A DNA stretch of 64,000 bases from Terrimesophilobacter bigeumensis (GCF_039537265.1 NZ_BAABAE010000003.1:1364001-1428000); one strand, 5' to 3'; positions 54,701 through 63,005 are shown, numbered from the stretch's first letter. The notes: generated by a model not told the origin, from the sequence alone. A program made the numbers and translations.

Positions 54701-57689
54701 CGTTCGCGAGCACCTGGATGGTGATGGTGCCGCCAGGGCGCATCGCGACCTCGTCGGCGATGGCCACCGGGTTCCGCGCCCCGTCCGTCCGCGGACTGAT
54801 CCCGATCCGGACGATGCCGGTTGCTCGCGCCCCGAGTGCGTCGATGACGGTGTAGGTGAAACTGTCGGTTCCCGCCGAGTAGTCGCCGGCCTCGTAACTG
54901 AATCCGTCGGAGCCGATGGGGGTGACCGCGCCCTTCTCCGGATTGGTCTCCTGGCCGAGAAGCTGTACGGAGTCGCCGTCCGGGTCGGTACCCGAGAGCG
55001 GGATGCGGATGGCCACCTTCTCGCCGGCCAGCACCCTCCCCACGACTGTGACCGGTACCGGCGCCCCGTTGGTGGCCTCGACGCTCTCGCGCACGGCGAT
55101 GTTCACCTGGGCCTGCGCGACCTGACCGTCCGGCCCGCTCACGCTGTAGCTCGCGGTGAAGTTCCCCGGCTTGTCGGGTGCCAGGTAGCGAAGGATGTTG
55201 CCGGACGCGAACAACAGGCCAGAGTCGCCGCTCAACCCGCTCGTGAGCTGGGGGTCGAGCGTCAGTGCTTCGCCGTCGGGCTGGATGTCGTTCTCGAGGA
55301 CCGGGATGTCGATCGCCGAGCCCACCCGCACCGAGATGGTGTCGTCGGTTGCGATGGGTGGCTGCAGGCGCACCGGGCGTGGAATCTCGACGACGGTGAT
55401 GGAGCCCTCGGACTCGGCAAGCCCGTTCGTCACCCGATAGTTGAAGGTCACCGGGCCTCCGTCCTGGGGCGCGGTGAGGGTCACCCGAACCGAACGCTGT
55501 TCGAGGATCTCGGCCTTGATCCCGGCCCCGGCAGCGAGGTTGGAGATGCCCGTGACGAGGAGCACGCCGCCGGCCGGATCGATATCGCTGCCCGCGATAT
55601 CGACGGTCTCGCTGCTCGCCGACTTCACGAAGACCGTCTTGGGGACCGTGATCGGCCTGGTGTTCGCATCCGGCGGGGACGCGACGTCGATCCGCACCAC
55701 GCCGGTCGCCGTCTGCTCCCCGTCGGTGACCACGTATTCGAGGTTGAAGGTGCGGGCCTGACTGCTGCTGAAACGGAAGGTGCCGGAGTCTGCGCTCACC
55801 GAGATGTCGGCCCCGGTTCTCGACGGGACGCTGCTCAGCCGGATGGTCCCCGTTCCGCCGCGCACGTGGGCGAGCGGATGCACGGTGACCTCCTGGTCGG
55901 CGTAGGCGAGCACGACGAAGGGATCGGTGAGGATCGGCACGTCGCCGGCCGGGCTCACGGTGATGGCGAGGTTGCCGCTTCCCTGCTCGGTGCCGTCCGT
56001 CACGACGAGGGCGACAGAGCGGGAGCTGCCGGCCGCGCCGCCCTCGATGAAGACGACGGTCCCGTTCGGCTGGAAGCTCGCGATGTCGGGGGCTCCGGTC
56101 GCTGCGCCGGCGAGATACATCGAGTCGCCATCCGGGTCGACCCAGTCGCCCAGCACCTCGACGGTCGCACGGCCGCCCTGTGCGACGACCGTCCGGCTTC
56201 TCCTGACCTGCTCCGGCGGAGAGTTCTCGTCGGGCTGCCGAACCGTGACGACGACGTTGGCCTGCGCCTCGCCGCCCCGGCCGTCGGTGATCGTGTAGCC
56301 GAAGCTCACAGTGCCGCGCGCGCCCTCCGGGAGGGTGAGTTGCACCTGCTGGGCGTTGTTCACGAGGTCGAGTCGTCCCATCGACTCCGGCAACTCGCTA
56401 AGATGCGAGACGACGAGCACATCGCCGTTCGAATCGTAATCGTTGAGCAGCACGGGAAGGATCGCACTGCGTCCCGGCCTCGCCCCGAACTCGTCATCGA
56501 CGGCCACCGGCGGTTGCTGCAGTTTCTCGTAATCCGGAGGAGTGTCGAGGTTGTCGTCGCTCACCTCCTCCTGTTCCTGCTGGACCTGCTCAAGCGCATC
56601 CCAGTTGTCGATGAGCTGGCCGGACTCCTGGACCGCCCAGGACCCTCCCCCGCGCGGGTCGTTGAGGACGACGCGATCCCCGTTGCTCTCGAACATCAGC
56701 CGTGCGGCGCCGAGCGGCATCGACCGCAGGGTCAGCGTGGTCGGTTCGGCCTCGCCCACACAGCTCCTCCATGCGGTCCCGCCGCTCCAGGCGGCGTAGG
56801 CGCAGCCGTTCACGACGATCGGAGCCGCCGCCAGGCCCGTCTGGCCGGTCACCACCTGCTGCACCGGGTCGCCCGAGGCAGGAACGGACAGCAGTCCGCC
56901 CGGAAAGGCGACCAGCACCCCGTCGCCGGATGCCGCGGGTTCCTGGAGCCGCGACTGGTCCCCCCGACCGATCAGGCCCGAGAGGTCCGTCGTGGTGCCG
57001 TCCACAACGATGAGACGCGTCGTCGAGTCGAATACGGCCCAGCTCGAGCCGACGAGCGTGACCGAAAGGGTGCTCGTCACATCGCCGAAGGTGAGCTCAT
57101 GGGTCTCCGCCACCGTGCCCGTGCCTGCTGCGTCGATGAGGTAGACGAGTCCCGCTGCCTGCGAATAGGCGATGAGCCTGCCCTCCTCGCCCATGGCGAA
57201 GACCGACTCCCCACCGAGACTCAGGTTCGGCTGGGTCTCCGGATCGAAGTGCTCGAAGTCGGCGGCGGCAACGATCCAGACCTGCCCGTCGCCGTCGGCC
57301 ACCACGACGTTGTCGCCGGCGAGGAAGAGCCTCGGAGCCGTCGTCGGCATGGGCACGCTGTCGAGGATCGTCGAGGTCGCCGGGTCGACGATGTCGGCCT
57401 TGCTGCTTCCCTCGTCGAACAGCAGGACGGTCGAACCGCCCTGTACGACGTCGAGCTCGCTGCTGTCGCTCGCGACGACCGTGTTGAGCTCCATGATCTC
57501 GGTGTTGGCGCGCCCGATGTACTGTTTCGCCCCGTTCGAAACCCACACCGAGGCGTCGTTCAACTCGACCTTCTGCGCCGGATATCCGGTCGAGACGACA
57601 GCCGTCGTCACGACGACGGCGACGATCGCGATCACACTCGCCGCGGTCGTGACGAACGAGCGGTGCGCTTTCAGCCAGGTCTTCAGCAT
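51777..57689 (-). CDS. Giant Ig-like/cadherin-like and fibronectin type III surface protein
   Basis: A 1970-residue protein. One N-terminal transmembrane helix (about 12-34) with a short cytoplasmic head anchors it, leaving almost the whole chain outside. Residues about 40-390 look like a beta-propeller (repeated VVADGDGQVWIV-type blades). About 400-1430 hold around eleven Ig/cadherin-like repeats of the tandem-95 type (for example VAVDDEFGARPGRSAILPVL and IATDDTISVRVGSAIDIPVL, DPDGDS loops). About 1430-1750 hold three Fn3 domains (SPGPFNNSPITGYEVTA). The C-terminus has no sorting signal. It follows the kinase gene by seven bases. Probably an adhesin or envelope scaffold whose assembly the cluster controls. 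Confidence 0.87.
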   Translation of the reverse strand: MLKTWLKAHRSFVTTAASVIAIVAVVVTTAVVSTGYPAQKVELNDASVWVSNGAKQYIGRANTEIMELNTVVASDSSELDVVQGGSTVLLFDEGSSKADIVDPATSTILDSVPMPTTAPRLFLAGDNVVVADGDGQVWIVAAADFEHFDPETQPNLSLGGESVFAMGEEGRLIAYSQAAGLVYLIDAAGTGTVAETHELTFGDVTSTLSVTLVGSSWAVFDSTTRLIVVDGTTTDLSGLIGRGDQSRLQEPAASGDGVLVAFPGGLLSVPASGDPVQQVVTGQTGLAAAPIVVNGCAYAAWSGGTAWRSCVGEAEPTTLTLRSMPLGAARLMFESNGDRVVLNDPRGGGSWAVQESGQLIDNWDALEQVQQEQEEVSDDNLDTPPDYEKLQQPPVAVDDEFGARPGRSAILPVLLNDYDSNGDVLVVSHLSELPESMGRLDLVNNAQQVQLTLPEGARGTVSFGYTITDGRGGEAQANVVVTVRQPDENSPPEQVRRSRTVVAQGGRATVEVLGDWVDPDGDSMYLAGAATGAPDIASFQPNGTVVFIEGGAAGSSRSVALVVTDGTEQGSGNLAITVSPAGDVPILTDPFVVLAYADQEVTVHPLAHVRGGTGTIRLSSVPSRTGADISVSADSGTFRFSSSQARTFNLEYVVTDGEQTATGVVRIDVASPPDANTRPITVPKTVFVKSASSETVDIAGSDIDPAGGVLLVTGISNLAAGAGIKAEILEQRSVRVTLTAPQDGGPVTFNYRVTNGLAESEGSITVVEIPRPVRLQPPIATDDTISVRVGSAIDIPVLENDIQPDGEALTLDPQLTSGLSGDSGLLFASGNILRYLAPDKPGNFTASYSVSGPDGQVAQAQVNIAVRESVEATNGAPVPVTVVGRVLAGEKVAIRIPLSGTDPDGDSVQLLGQETNPEKGAVTPIGSDGFSYEAGDYSAGTDSFTYTVIDALGARATGIVRIGISPRTDGARNPVAIADEVAMRPGGTITIQVLANDSDPDGSELTVTEVSPTNDQDVVAETDGTVITAKPPSAPGQYGLVYVIQNEFGGTSSNFVTITVSEDAPLARPIANDTVLTLTDILGRDTIDANVLSNVFFAGGPVSSLGVQLLSGYDSGVSVTAGKRITVTVGDKRQIVPFAVVNPDDPAIVSYAFLWVPGYDDALPQVNRKARPLTVASESTLIIPINDNVIAIGGTKVRLTDSTTVRATHSDGSSLVVDDQTLSFRSADKYFGPASISFEVTDGTSADDPNGRRATLVLPINVTPRENQPPVFNGAVIDFEPAQEKVIDLLRLTDYPYPDDIDELAYTAIAPLPVGFSYTLTGQSLTIRANENAVKGSTTALILGVRDDLEDGKAGRIVLNVVASSRPLASPVADSAVTPRGATTIVDVLANDVAANPFPGEPLTVVGIRGIDGASLPPGVAITPSADLSSLSVTVSKEAPAQDINLQYQVADATQDPDRYVWGTVKLQIQDVPDPVTGVRVAAFSNETLVIAWSPGPFNNSPITGYEVTATRVDTGAVVGVTPCAVTNGCAIRTSGNGPANQVRVSVVAINSIGPSEPAFVGFPVWSDILPSAPTGLTVVPTDVAPAGGSLAIDWSPVPDPSPGTPVVGYTVRIIGAGVDISRLVPANSTALDFGNTGGQLVPDTSYSVTVYARNSAQVAGEGSWLRNPAVAVTAVGPPSHTAGGVVGVVVNGLGHIQVSWGASNPQGAPGVTYSVGRFDAGAELPQECRTPNPGSGSATISGLSWTDTTVRDQHSYRYVVYADNGYYCTPTASGEILTMQAPGKASGSIALAPHDGQWDIQVGADLSVASLTAAKFQYQVNGAGDWQDVVEGQWLTSIANSAVYGNPMTVRFRGCRDLAGQFCGEASDGATLTPVDTRASLLSCVVGEQVVASPPTNAGAPIVTYRYSFDRGAGFSAYSEDATVPEPIVPVVSQTLVRVKAVVDFGSAAPEHPGNPYTDPGFVEGACTP

Positions 57690-57696
57690 GATCGTC

Positions 57697-59124
57697 TCAA
57701 CCGCCGAACTCGACGCACTTCTCGTTGCTCGGCGTGCCCGTCCTGCCCTCGCGGTTCACCGTCACGGTGATGCAGACCCTGTCCCCCGGTGCCGCATCCA
57801 CCGAGAAGGTGGTCGACTGCTGGATGCTGCTGGGCGTCCCGGTGTTCGAGGTGATCTCGTACGAGTCGCCGGGAAGGAGGCCCGGGTTCGACCAGCTGAA
57901 CTCGATCGAGTCGACGGACTGGGTCGAGGCGATGTCGGTGACGCGCGGAATCTGGTCGGAGTTGGTGCGGATGAGCACGATCGTCGCCACGACCCCGAGA
58001 GCGATCACGAGCACGGCGCTCACGATGAGCGCCCAGGCGAGCACCTGCATCCCCCGACCGTGCTGTTCGGTCTTCGTGCTCGCACTCGGCTGCGACGGTC
58101 CGGTGTCCCGGAACACGGTCCCGACCGGGGAGTAGTCGCTCTGGGCGCTGCGGCGGCGACGACGCAGCCGCGAACCCCCGATGTGGCCGGCCCCCGGCAG
58201 CGCCCGGATCCGGGTCCGATCGCCGAGCTCGCCGACCGTCGAGAGCGCCCAGTCGTCGACCGCGACCTCGACGGTGGTCTGCGGTAGACCGAGCTCCGCC
58301 TCGATCGCCTGGAGTTCCCGCACGAACTCGAGTGCGCTCGACGGCCGGTTGTCGGCCTTGCGCGACATCGCCTTCTGCAGCAGCCGCTCGAGCTTCTCGG
58401 GAACATCGGACCGGCCGACCGGCTGCACCTTCGCCCGATTGATGCGCGCGATGAGGTCGGTCGACTTGTTCGACTCCCCCGGGATCTCGAAGGGCGAACG
58501 CCCGGCGAGCAGCGAATACACGGTCGCTGCGAGGGACCAGACCTCGGAGGCGACCGTTCCCGAGGTCTCGTCCATGAGCACCTCCGGCGCCGACCACGGG
58601 ATCGACATGCCGACCGCCTCGCGGTGCCCCGACTCGCTGAGCGTCGCCGCGATCCCGAAGTCGGAGAGCACCGGATGCCCGTAGGCCGTGAGCAGGATGT
58701 TCGACGGCTTGATGTCGCGGTGCAGGACGCCGGCGCGATGGGCGGTCTCGACGGCGCTGCCGATCTTCACGGCGATCTGGAGGACATCCGGAACCGGGAT
58801 GCGTTCGCGCCGGTACCGCTCGCTGAGGGAGGGCGAGCAGAGCTCCATGACGAGGTAGGGCCTGCCGTCGGCGGAGACGCCGGCCTGGTACACGGTGAGG
58901 ATCGACGGATGGGCGCTCAACTGCGCCATGAGGTTCGCCTCCGCCTGGAACATCTGCCGCACCTGGTCGTTGACGATCTCGCTCAGCATGACCTTCACGG
59001 CCACCTGCCGCCTCGGCATGTTCTGCTCGTAGAGGAAGACATCCGCGAACCCGCCCGAGCCGAGGATGTGCACGTGGGAGAAACCGGGCAGCACGGGAGG
59101 TTGCGACGGCAAGCGCCTGGCCAT
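57697..59124 (-). CDS. Transmembrane Ser/Thr protein kinase (PknB-like)
   Basis: A 475-residue receptor-type Hanks kinase. The kinase domain at about 12-275 has the glycine loop GSGGFADVF, ATP lysine K44 (VAVK), HRDIKPSN, DFG and the APE motif in WSAPEV. A basic linker (RLRRRRR) precedes one transmembrane helix (about 370-395). The outside part (about 400-475) is a small beta domain resembling Fn3, like domains in the neighbouring giant protein. The ATG at 59124 has GAGGGGG upstream and is preferred to a GTG at 59145. Partner phosphatase and FHA genes lie just upstream. Confidence 0.92.
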   Translation of the reverse strand: MARRLPSQPPVLPGFSHVHILGSGGFADVFLYEQNMPRRQVAVKVMLSEIVNDQVRQMFQAEANLMAQLSAHPSILTVYQAGVSADGRPYLVMELCSPSLSERYRRERIPVPDVLQIAVKIGSAVETAHRAGVLHRDIKPSNILLTAYGHPVLSDFGIAATLSESGHREAVGMSIPWSAPEVLMDETSGTVASEVWSLAATVYSLLAGRSPFEIPGESNKSTDLIARINRAKVQPVGRSDVPEKLERLLQKAMSRKADNRPSSALEFVRELQAIEAELGLPQTTVEVAVDDWALSTVGELGDRTRIRALPGAGHIGGSRLRRRRRSAQSDYSPVGTVFRDTGPSQPSASTKTEQHGRGMQVLAWALIVSAVLVIALGVVATIVLIRTNSDQIPRVTDIASTQSVDSIEFSWSNPGLLPGDSYEITSNTGTPSSIQQSTTFSVDAAPGDRVCITVTVNREGRTGTPSNEKCVEFGG

Positions 59125-59241
59125 AGTGCCCCCTCGCTCACTCACTCGCGGGCACGATGCATCGGGTGCGCTCGCTTCGCCCAGTGCCCCATTTTAGGCA
59201 GAGAGGCCGGATCCTCGATTAAAGTATGACAGTCTTCACAG

Positions 59242-59276
59242 GTGGTGACCTCGCCCCACTTGTGGGGACTCCACCA
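59242..59276 (-). terminator. Hairpin between the phosphatase and kinase genes
   Basis: CCCCAC-TT-GTGGGG (59254-59267) is nested in GGTGG (59242-59246)/CCACC (59272-59276). It follows the phosphatase stop by six bases. There is no T-tract, so it may attenuate rather than terminate. The 157-bp gap otherwise shows no gene I can support. Confidence 0.45.
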
Positions 59277-59281
59277 ACGGT

Positions 59282-60115
59282 TCAGACCCCGGGCGCCGTG
59301 TCCTCCACGTCGATCTCCTCTCCCCCGGCCCCGCTCACCTCGAGCACATCGATCACGATGGCGGTCACGTTGTCGCGGCCGCCGGCGGCCAGCGCCGCGT
59401 CCACGAGGGCGAGGGCCGTCTCGCGGGGGTTCAGGCCCGCTGCGAGGTGCAGCCGCAGCCGCAGTTCGCTCACCTCCCGTGTCAACCCGTCTGAGCACAG
59501 AAGCAGCCGTGACCCCCTGGCGACCGGCAGCAGCCAGAAGTCGGGGACCGGCTCCGTATTGAAGCCGACCGCACGGGTGACGACGTTGCTGTCCGGGTGG
59601 TGTTCGGCATCCGTCGAGCTGATGAGACCCGCGGTGACGAGCTCCTGAACGACCGAGTGGTCGACGGTGATCTGCGTGAGGACATTGTGGTCGAACAGGT
59701 ACAGTCGCGAGTCGCCGACGTTGAAGACGACCCAGTACGGATGGCCGGCGTTCACGACGAGCGCCGCACCGGTCACGGTCGTGCCGACGCCCAACTCGCG
59801 CTCGTCGATCGCGTGGGAGATATCGGTGGTGGCGGCCCGCAGCGCCTCGACGATCGACTCGGCCTGCGTGAAGCCCTCCTGCGCAAGCTCCGCGAGCCGG
59901 GTCACGACCGCATCGCTCGCGACATCGCCGGCCGCATGGCCGCCCATGCCGTCGGCCACCGCGAAGATGGGGGCGTCCGCCACGAGGCTGTCCTCGTTGT
60001 GCGCACGCCTGAGCCCGACGTCGGTGGCGATGCCCCAGGCGAGCGTCACACTCGAGCCGACGCCCCCCGGCAGCGCGATCTCGCGTCGTTCGGTGTTATC
60101 GCCGAGAACTGTCAC
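59282..60115 (-). CDS. PP2C-family Ser/Thr phosphatase
   Basis: A 277-residue metal-dependent phosphatase, the expected antagonist of the adjacent kinase. Metal-binding motifs are present in order: RRAHNEDS, VADGMGGHAAGD (D55), LLLCSDGLT and GGRDNVTAIV. It has no membrane segment, so it is cytoplasmic. Its ATG overlaps the FHA gene stop by four bases. Confidence 0.93.
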   Translation of the reverse strand: MTVLGDNTERREIALPGGVGSSVTLAWGIATDVGLRRAHNEDSLVADAPIFAVADGMGGHAAGDVASDAVVTRLAELAQEGFTQAESIVEALRAATTDISHAIDERELGVGTTVTGAALVVNAGHPYWVVFNVGDSRLYLFDHNVLTQITVDHSVVQELVTAGLISSTDAEHHPDSNVVTRAVGFNTEPVPDFWLLPVARGSRLLLCSDGLTREVSELRLRLHLAAGLNPRETALALVDAALAAGGRDNVTAIVIDVLEVSGAGGEEIDVEDTAPGV

Positions 60116-60732
60116 TGGTGGCCTTCCGCGCTCTGGTCGCCGGTACCCGGCACGATGACGACGCGGATGCCATCTCCAATATCCACTATCGAACCGTCGA
60201 CCACGACGACCGACTCGCCCTGACGGAGTTTGACGGGGGAACCGAGCGGGTTGGTCACGAGCGTTCCGTTCGTCGACCCCAGGTCGGTCACGACGACGGT
60301 CGGGCCCTCCTGCCGGATCTCGAGGTGGGTGGATGACACCTCACGGGAGGGCGAGGGGACCATGACGAGCCGGGGAAGCCTGCCTCCGGTGATCCGCGGT
60401 GAGCTCGGCCGCCGACCGATGTAGGCGGGGACGTCGAGCGGGATCGGCTCGTGACTGCCGATGCGGATGAAGCTCACCGGATGGCCGGGCACCTCGGGAT
60501 GGCCGAGCGCTTCGGGCTGGCCGATAGACTTTGGGCCCGCGCCGGGGCCCGCCCCGCCGGAGGGGGCCTCCGCCACTGGACGGGGCTTCGGCTGCGGGGA
60601 CCGGCCCTCCCCGATGACCGTGTCGGCATCCGCGCCCGACGAGCCATCCACCATCGGCTCCACGAGAGCAGGCGGGGTGACACCGATGATGGTGTCCTCG
60701 TTCGGGTCGCCTCCGCCGACCATTCCGGTCAC
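60112..60732 (-). CDS. FHA-domain phosphothreonine-binding protein
   Basis: A 206-residue protein with a C-terminal FHA domain (AYIGRRPSSPRI, REVSSTHLEI, DLGSTNGTLV) and a disordered N-terminal half rich in Pro, Gly and Ala. Two similar motifs, EDTIIG near residue 13 and ADTVIG near 37, offer threonines that the neighbouring kinase might phosphorylate, as in GarA/FhaA-type regulators. The GTG at 60732 overlaps the DUF1345 stop; ATG at 60723 is an alternative. Encoded between DUF1345 and the phosphatase. Confidence 0.88.
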   Translation of the reverse strand: MTGMVGGGDPNEDTIIGVTPPALVEPMVDGSSGADADTVIGEGRSPQPKPRPVAEAPSGGAGPGAGPKSIGQPEALGHPEVPGHPVSFIRIGSHEPIPLDVPAYIGRRPSSPRITGGRLPRLVMVPSPSREVSSTHLEIRQEGPTVVVTDLGSTNGTLVTNPLGSPVKLRQGESVVVVDGSIVDIGDGIRVVIVPGTGDQSAEGHQ

Positions 60733-61382
60733 GCCCCCAGCCCGGCGACGAGGTTGATGACGGTCGCGAGGATGACCGCGCCGAACAGGTAGGAGAGGAG
60801 CGCGTGGCGCAGTGCCGTCATCCGGAAGGCCCTGCTGCCGAGCGCGGTGTCGGAGACCTGGTAGGTCATCCCGAGCGTGAAGGAGAGGTAGGCGAAATCG
60901 CCGTAGTCCGGTTCCTCCTCCTGATTGAAGTCGACGCCTCCCGGCTCACCGCCGTAGTAGAGAGAGGCGTAGCGCAGCAGGAAGAGCGTATGGATGAGCG
61001 CCCAGGACAGCGCGACACTGCCGATGGCGAGCGAGGCGAGGATGCCGCGCTCGATCCCGTCTGCGGACGCCGCCCGCACGAGGACGAACACCACGATCGC
61101 CAGCGAGGCGAGACCCGCCACGACGAGGAGTGCATCCGCGAGGCCACGGGAGGGGTCCTCGCGCGTCGCGTGAGTCCTGGTCTGATCGGGCCCCATCCGT
61201 CCGATACGCAGCCACACCCAGATCATCCAGGTGAGGGCTGCGACCATCCAGCCGAGGACGAGCGCATAGTCCCACGAGCCGAGCAGCCCAATGGCGACGG
61301 CGGTCGCACCTCCCGCCACGAGCATCCAGAGCACGCGCACGCTCGCGGCGTGCGAGCCACCCCCGGTCGACCTGCTGTCCAC
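60729..61382 (-). CDS. DUF1345 membrane protein
   Basis: A 217-residue integral membrane protein with about five hydrophobic segments and the DUF1345 block FAYLSFTLGMTYQVSDT near residue 165, with RYASLYYGG before it. Function is unknown in the family. It opens the leftward kinase-phosphatase cluster (four-base overlap with the FHA gene), but many relatives stand alone, so it may simply share the promoter. 60 bases separate it from the aldehyde dehydrogenase gene. Confidence 0.85.
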   Translation of the reverse strand: MDSRSTGGGSHAASVRVLWMLVAGGATAVAIGLLGSWDYALVLGWMVAALTWMIWVWLRIGRMGPDQTRTHATREDPSRGLADALLVVAGLASLAIVVFVLVRAASADGIERGILASLAIGSVALSWALIHTLFLLRYASLYYGGEPGGVDFNQEEEPDYGDFAYLSFTLGMTYQVSDTALGSRAFRMTALRHALLSYLFGAVILATVINLVAGLGA

Positions 61383-61442
61383 CTGTCAATCGTCGCACAG
61401 CCTGAAAACCACGTGTCGGCAGCTGTGCATTTTCTCACCCGG

Positions 61443-62882
61443 CTACCGGCCGATGTACGACATGACGTGCTTGACCCGCGTGTAGTCCTCGAAGCCGTAG
61501 GAGGAGAGGTCCTTGCCGTAGCCGGAGTGCTTGAAGCCGCCGTGCGGCATCTCGGCGACGATCGGGATGTGCGTGTTGATCCAGACGCAGCCGAAGTCGA
61601 GCTGCTTGGCGAAGCGCATCGCACGGCCGTGATCCCTCGTCCACACCGAGGAGGCGAGGCCGTACTGCACGCCGTTCGCCCACTCGAGCGCCTGCGCCTC
61701 GTCGTGGAAACTCTGGACAGTGACGACCGGCCCGAAGATCTCGTTCTGGATCGCCGCATCCTCCTGCTTCAGGCCCGAGACGATCGTCGCCTCGTAGAAG
61801 TATCCGGCCGCCCCCTGGCGTGCGCCGCCGAGCTCGACCTTCGCGTGCGAGGGCAGGTCGTCCACGATTCCCGCGACCCGCTCGAACTGGTTCGCATTGT
61901 TGAGCGGCCCGAACAGGATGCCGTCCTCGCCCGGAGCCCCGGTCCTCGCGTTCTTCCCCGCCCAGGAGACCATGGCCGCGACGAACTCGTCGTGGATGCC
62001 CTCCTGCACGAGCAGGCGCGTCGCCGCCGTGCAGTCCTGACCGGCGTTGAAGTAGCCGGCGGTCGCGATCCCCTCGACCGCGCGCTCGATGTCGGCATCC
62101 TCGAAGACGATCACCGGTGCCTTGCCGCCGAGTTCGAGGTGGACGCGTTTGAGATCGCTCGCCGCCGCCCTTGCCACCTCCATGCCCGCGCGCACCGATC
62201 CGGTGATCGACACCAGCTGCGGAATCCGGTGCTCGATCATAGCGGCGCCCGTCGTGCGGTCGCCGGTGACGACGTTGAGCACGCCCTTGGGCAGGAACTC
62301 GGCCGCCACCTCGGCGAGCAGGAGCGTCGCCGATGGCGTCGTGTCGGAGGGCTTGAGCACCGTCGTGTTGCCGGCGGCGAGCGCGGGCGCGAACTTCCAC
62401 ACCGCCATGTTGAGCGGATAGTTCCACGGCGTCACCTGGCCGACGACGCCGATCGGTTCCCGCCGGATGCTCGAGGTGTGGTCCTTCAGATACTCCCCGG
62501 TCGCCATGCCGGCGAGGTGGCGCGCCTCACCGGCGAAGAACCGGATCTGGTCGACCGAGAGCAGTATCTCGTCCTCGACCAGGGTCGCGCGCGGCTTGCC
62601 GGTGTCCTTCGACTCGAGGTCGGCGAATTCCTCGGCGCGACGCTCCACCTCGTCGGCGATGCGGAAGAGGGCGAGCTGCCGCTGCGCCGGGGTGGTCTCG
62701 CCCCACTCCTCGAAGGCCGCGGCGGCCGCGGTGAAGGCGGCATCGACATCTGCGGCGCTCGACACCGGCGACACCGCATAACCCTGCCCCGTCGCCGGGT
62801 CGATGACCTCGAAGGAGGAGTCGGTACGGGCGGCGACATATTCGCCGTTGATGAAGTTGCGAAGCTCAGCAGTGCTGTTCAT
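61443..62882 (-). CDS. Aldehyde dehydrogenase, probable gamma-aminobutyraldehyde dehydrogenase
   Basis: A 479-residue ALDH. The nucleophile Cys is in AGQDCTAATR near residue 280, the general base in LELGGKAP near 247, and the cofactor region in TPWNYPLNMA. Sequence style (GQDCTA, PHGGFKHSGYGKDLS) matches PatD/YdcW-type aminobutyraldehyde dehydrogenases, which turn 4-aminobutanal from putrescine into GABA. The ATG at 62882 is preceded by TTGGAGGGC; a longer frame to 63485 would overlap the divergent regulator. Succinate-semialdehyde activity is an alternative. Confidence 0.87.
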   Translation of the reverse strand: MNSTAELRNFINGEYVAARTDSSFEVIDPATGQGYAVSPVSSAADVDAAFTAAAAAFEEWGETTPAQRQLALFRIADEVERRAEEFADLESKDTGKPRATLVEDEILLSVDQIRFFAGEARHLAGMATGEYLKDHTSSIRREPIGVVGQVTPWNYPLNMAVWKFAPALAAGNTTVLKPSDTTPSATLLLAEVAAEFLPKGVLNVVTGDRTTGAAMIEHRIPQLVSITGSVRAGMEVARAAASDLKRVHLELGGKAPVIVFEDADIERAVEGIATAGYFNAGQDCTAATRLLVQEGIHDEFVAAMVSWAGKNARTGAPGEDGILFGPLNNANQFERVAGIVDDLPSHAKVELGGARQGAAGYFYEATIVSGLKQEDAAIQNEIFGPVVTVQSFHDEAQALEWANGVQYGLASSVWTRDHGRAMRFAKQLDFGCVWINTHIPIVAEMPHGGFKHSGYGKDLSSYGFEDYTRVKHVMSYIGR

Positions 62883-62970
62883 GCCCTCCAACCTACTGGC
62901 GAAAAGGACACAGCGCCACGCTCTTGGCCACCGATTTCGTCGTTCCGGAGGTTGCGAAGTACGGATTCGC

Positions 62971-63005
62971 TTGTAAACGAGAGCTTTCACTGACAGAATC
63001 GATAC
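62971..63005 (+). promoter_or_regulatory. Leaderless promoter of the Lrp/AsnC regulator
   Basis: -35 TTGTAA (62971-62976), 17-base spacer, -10 CAGAAT (62994-62999), then six bases and the ATG. A TTTCAC half-site (62985-62990) identical to half of the ald/potD palindrome lies in the spacer and could be used for autoregulation. Confidence 0.6.

Noticed and set aside
55866..57770. Rightward open frame opposite the giant surface protein (634 codons)
   Set aside because: Antisense shadow with no recognisable fold or translation signal.
59142..59245. Short leftward frame with CEDCH, like a haem-binding CxxCH peptide
   Set aside because: The frame is continuous with antisense sequence of the phosphatase, has no ribosome-binding site and no signal peptide.
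60804..62993. Rightward open frame of 729 codons opposite DUF1345 and the aldehyde dehydrogenase
   Set aside because: It covers two well-supported genes on the other strand and has no plausible start site.
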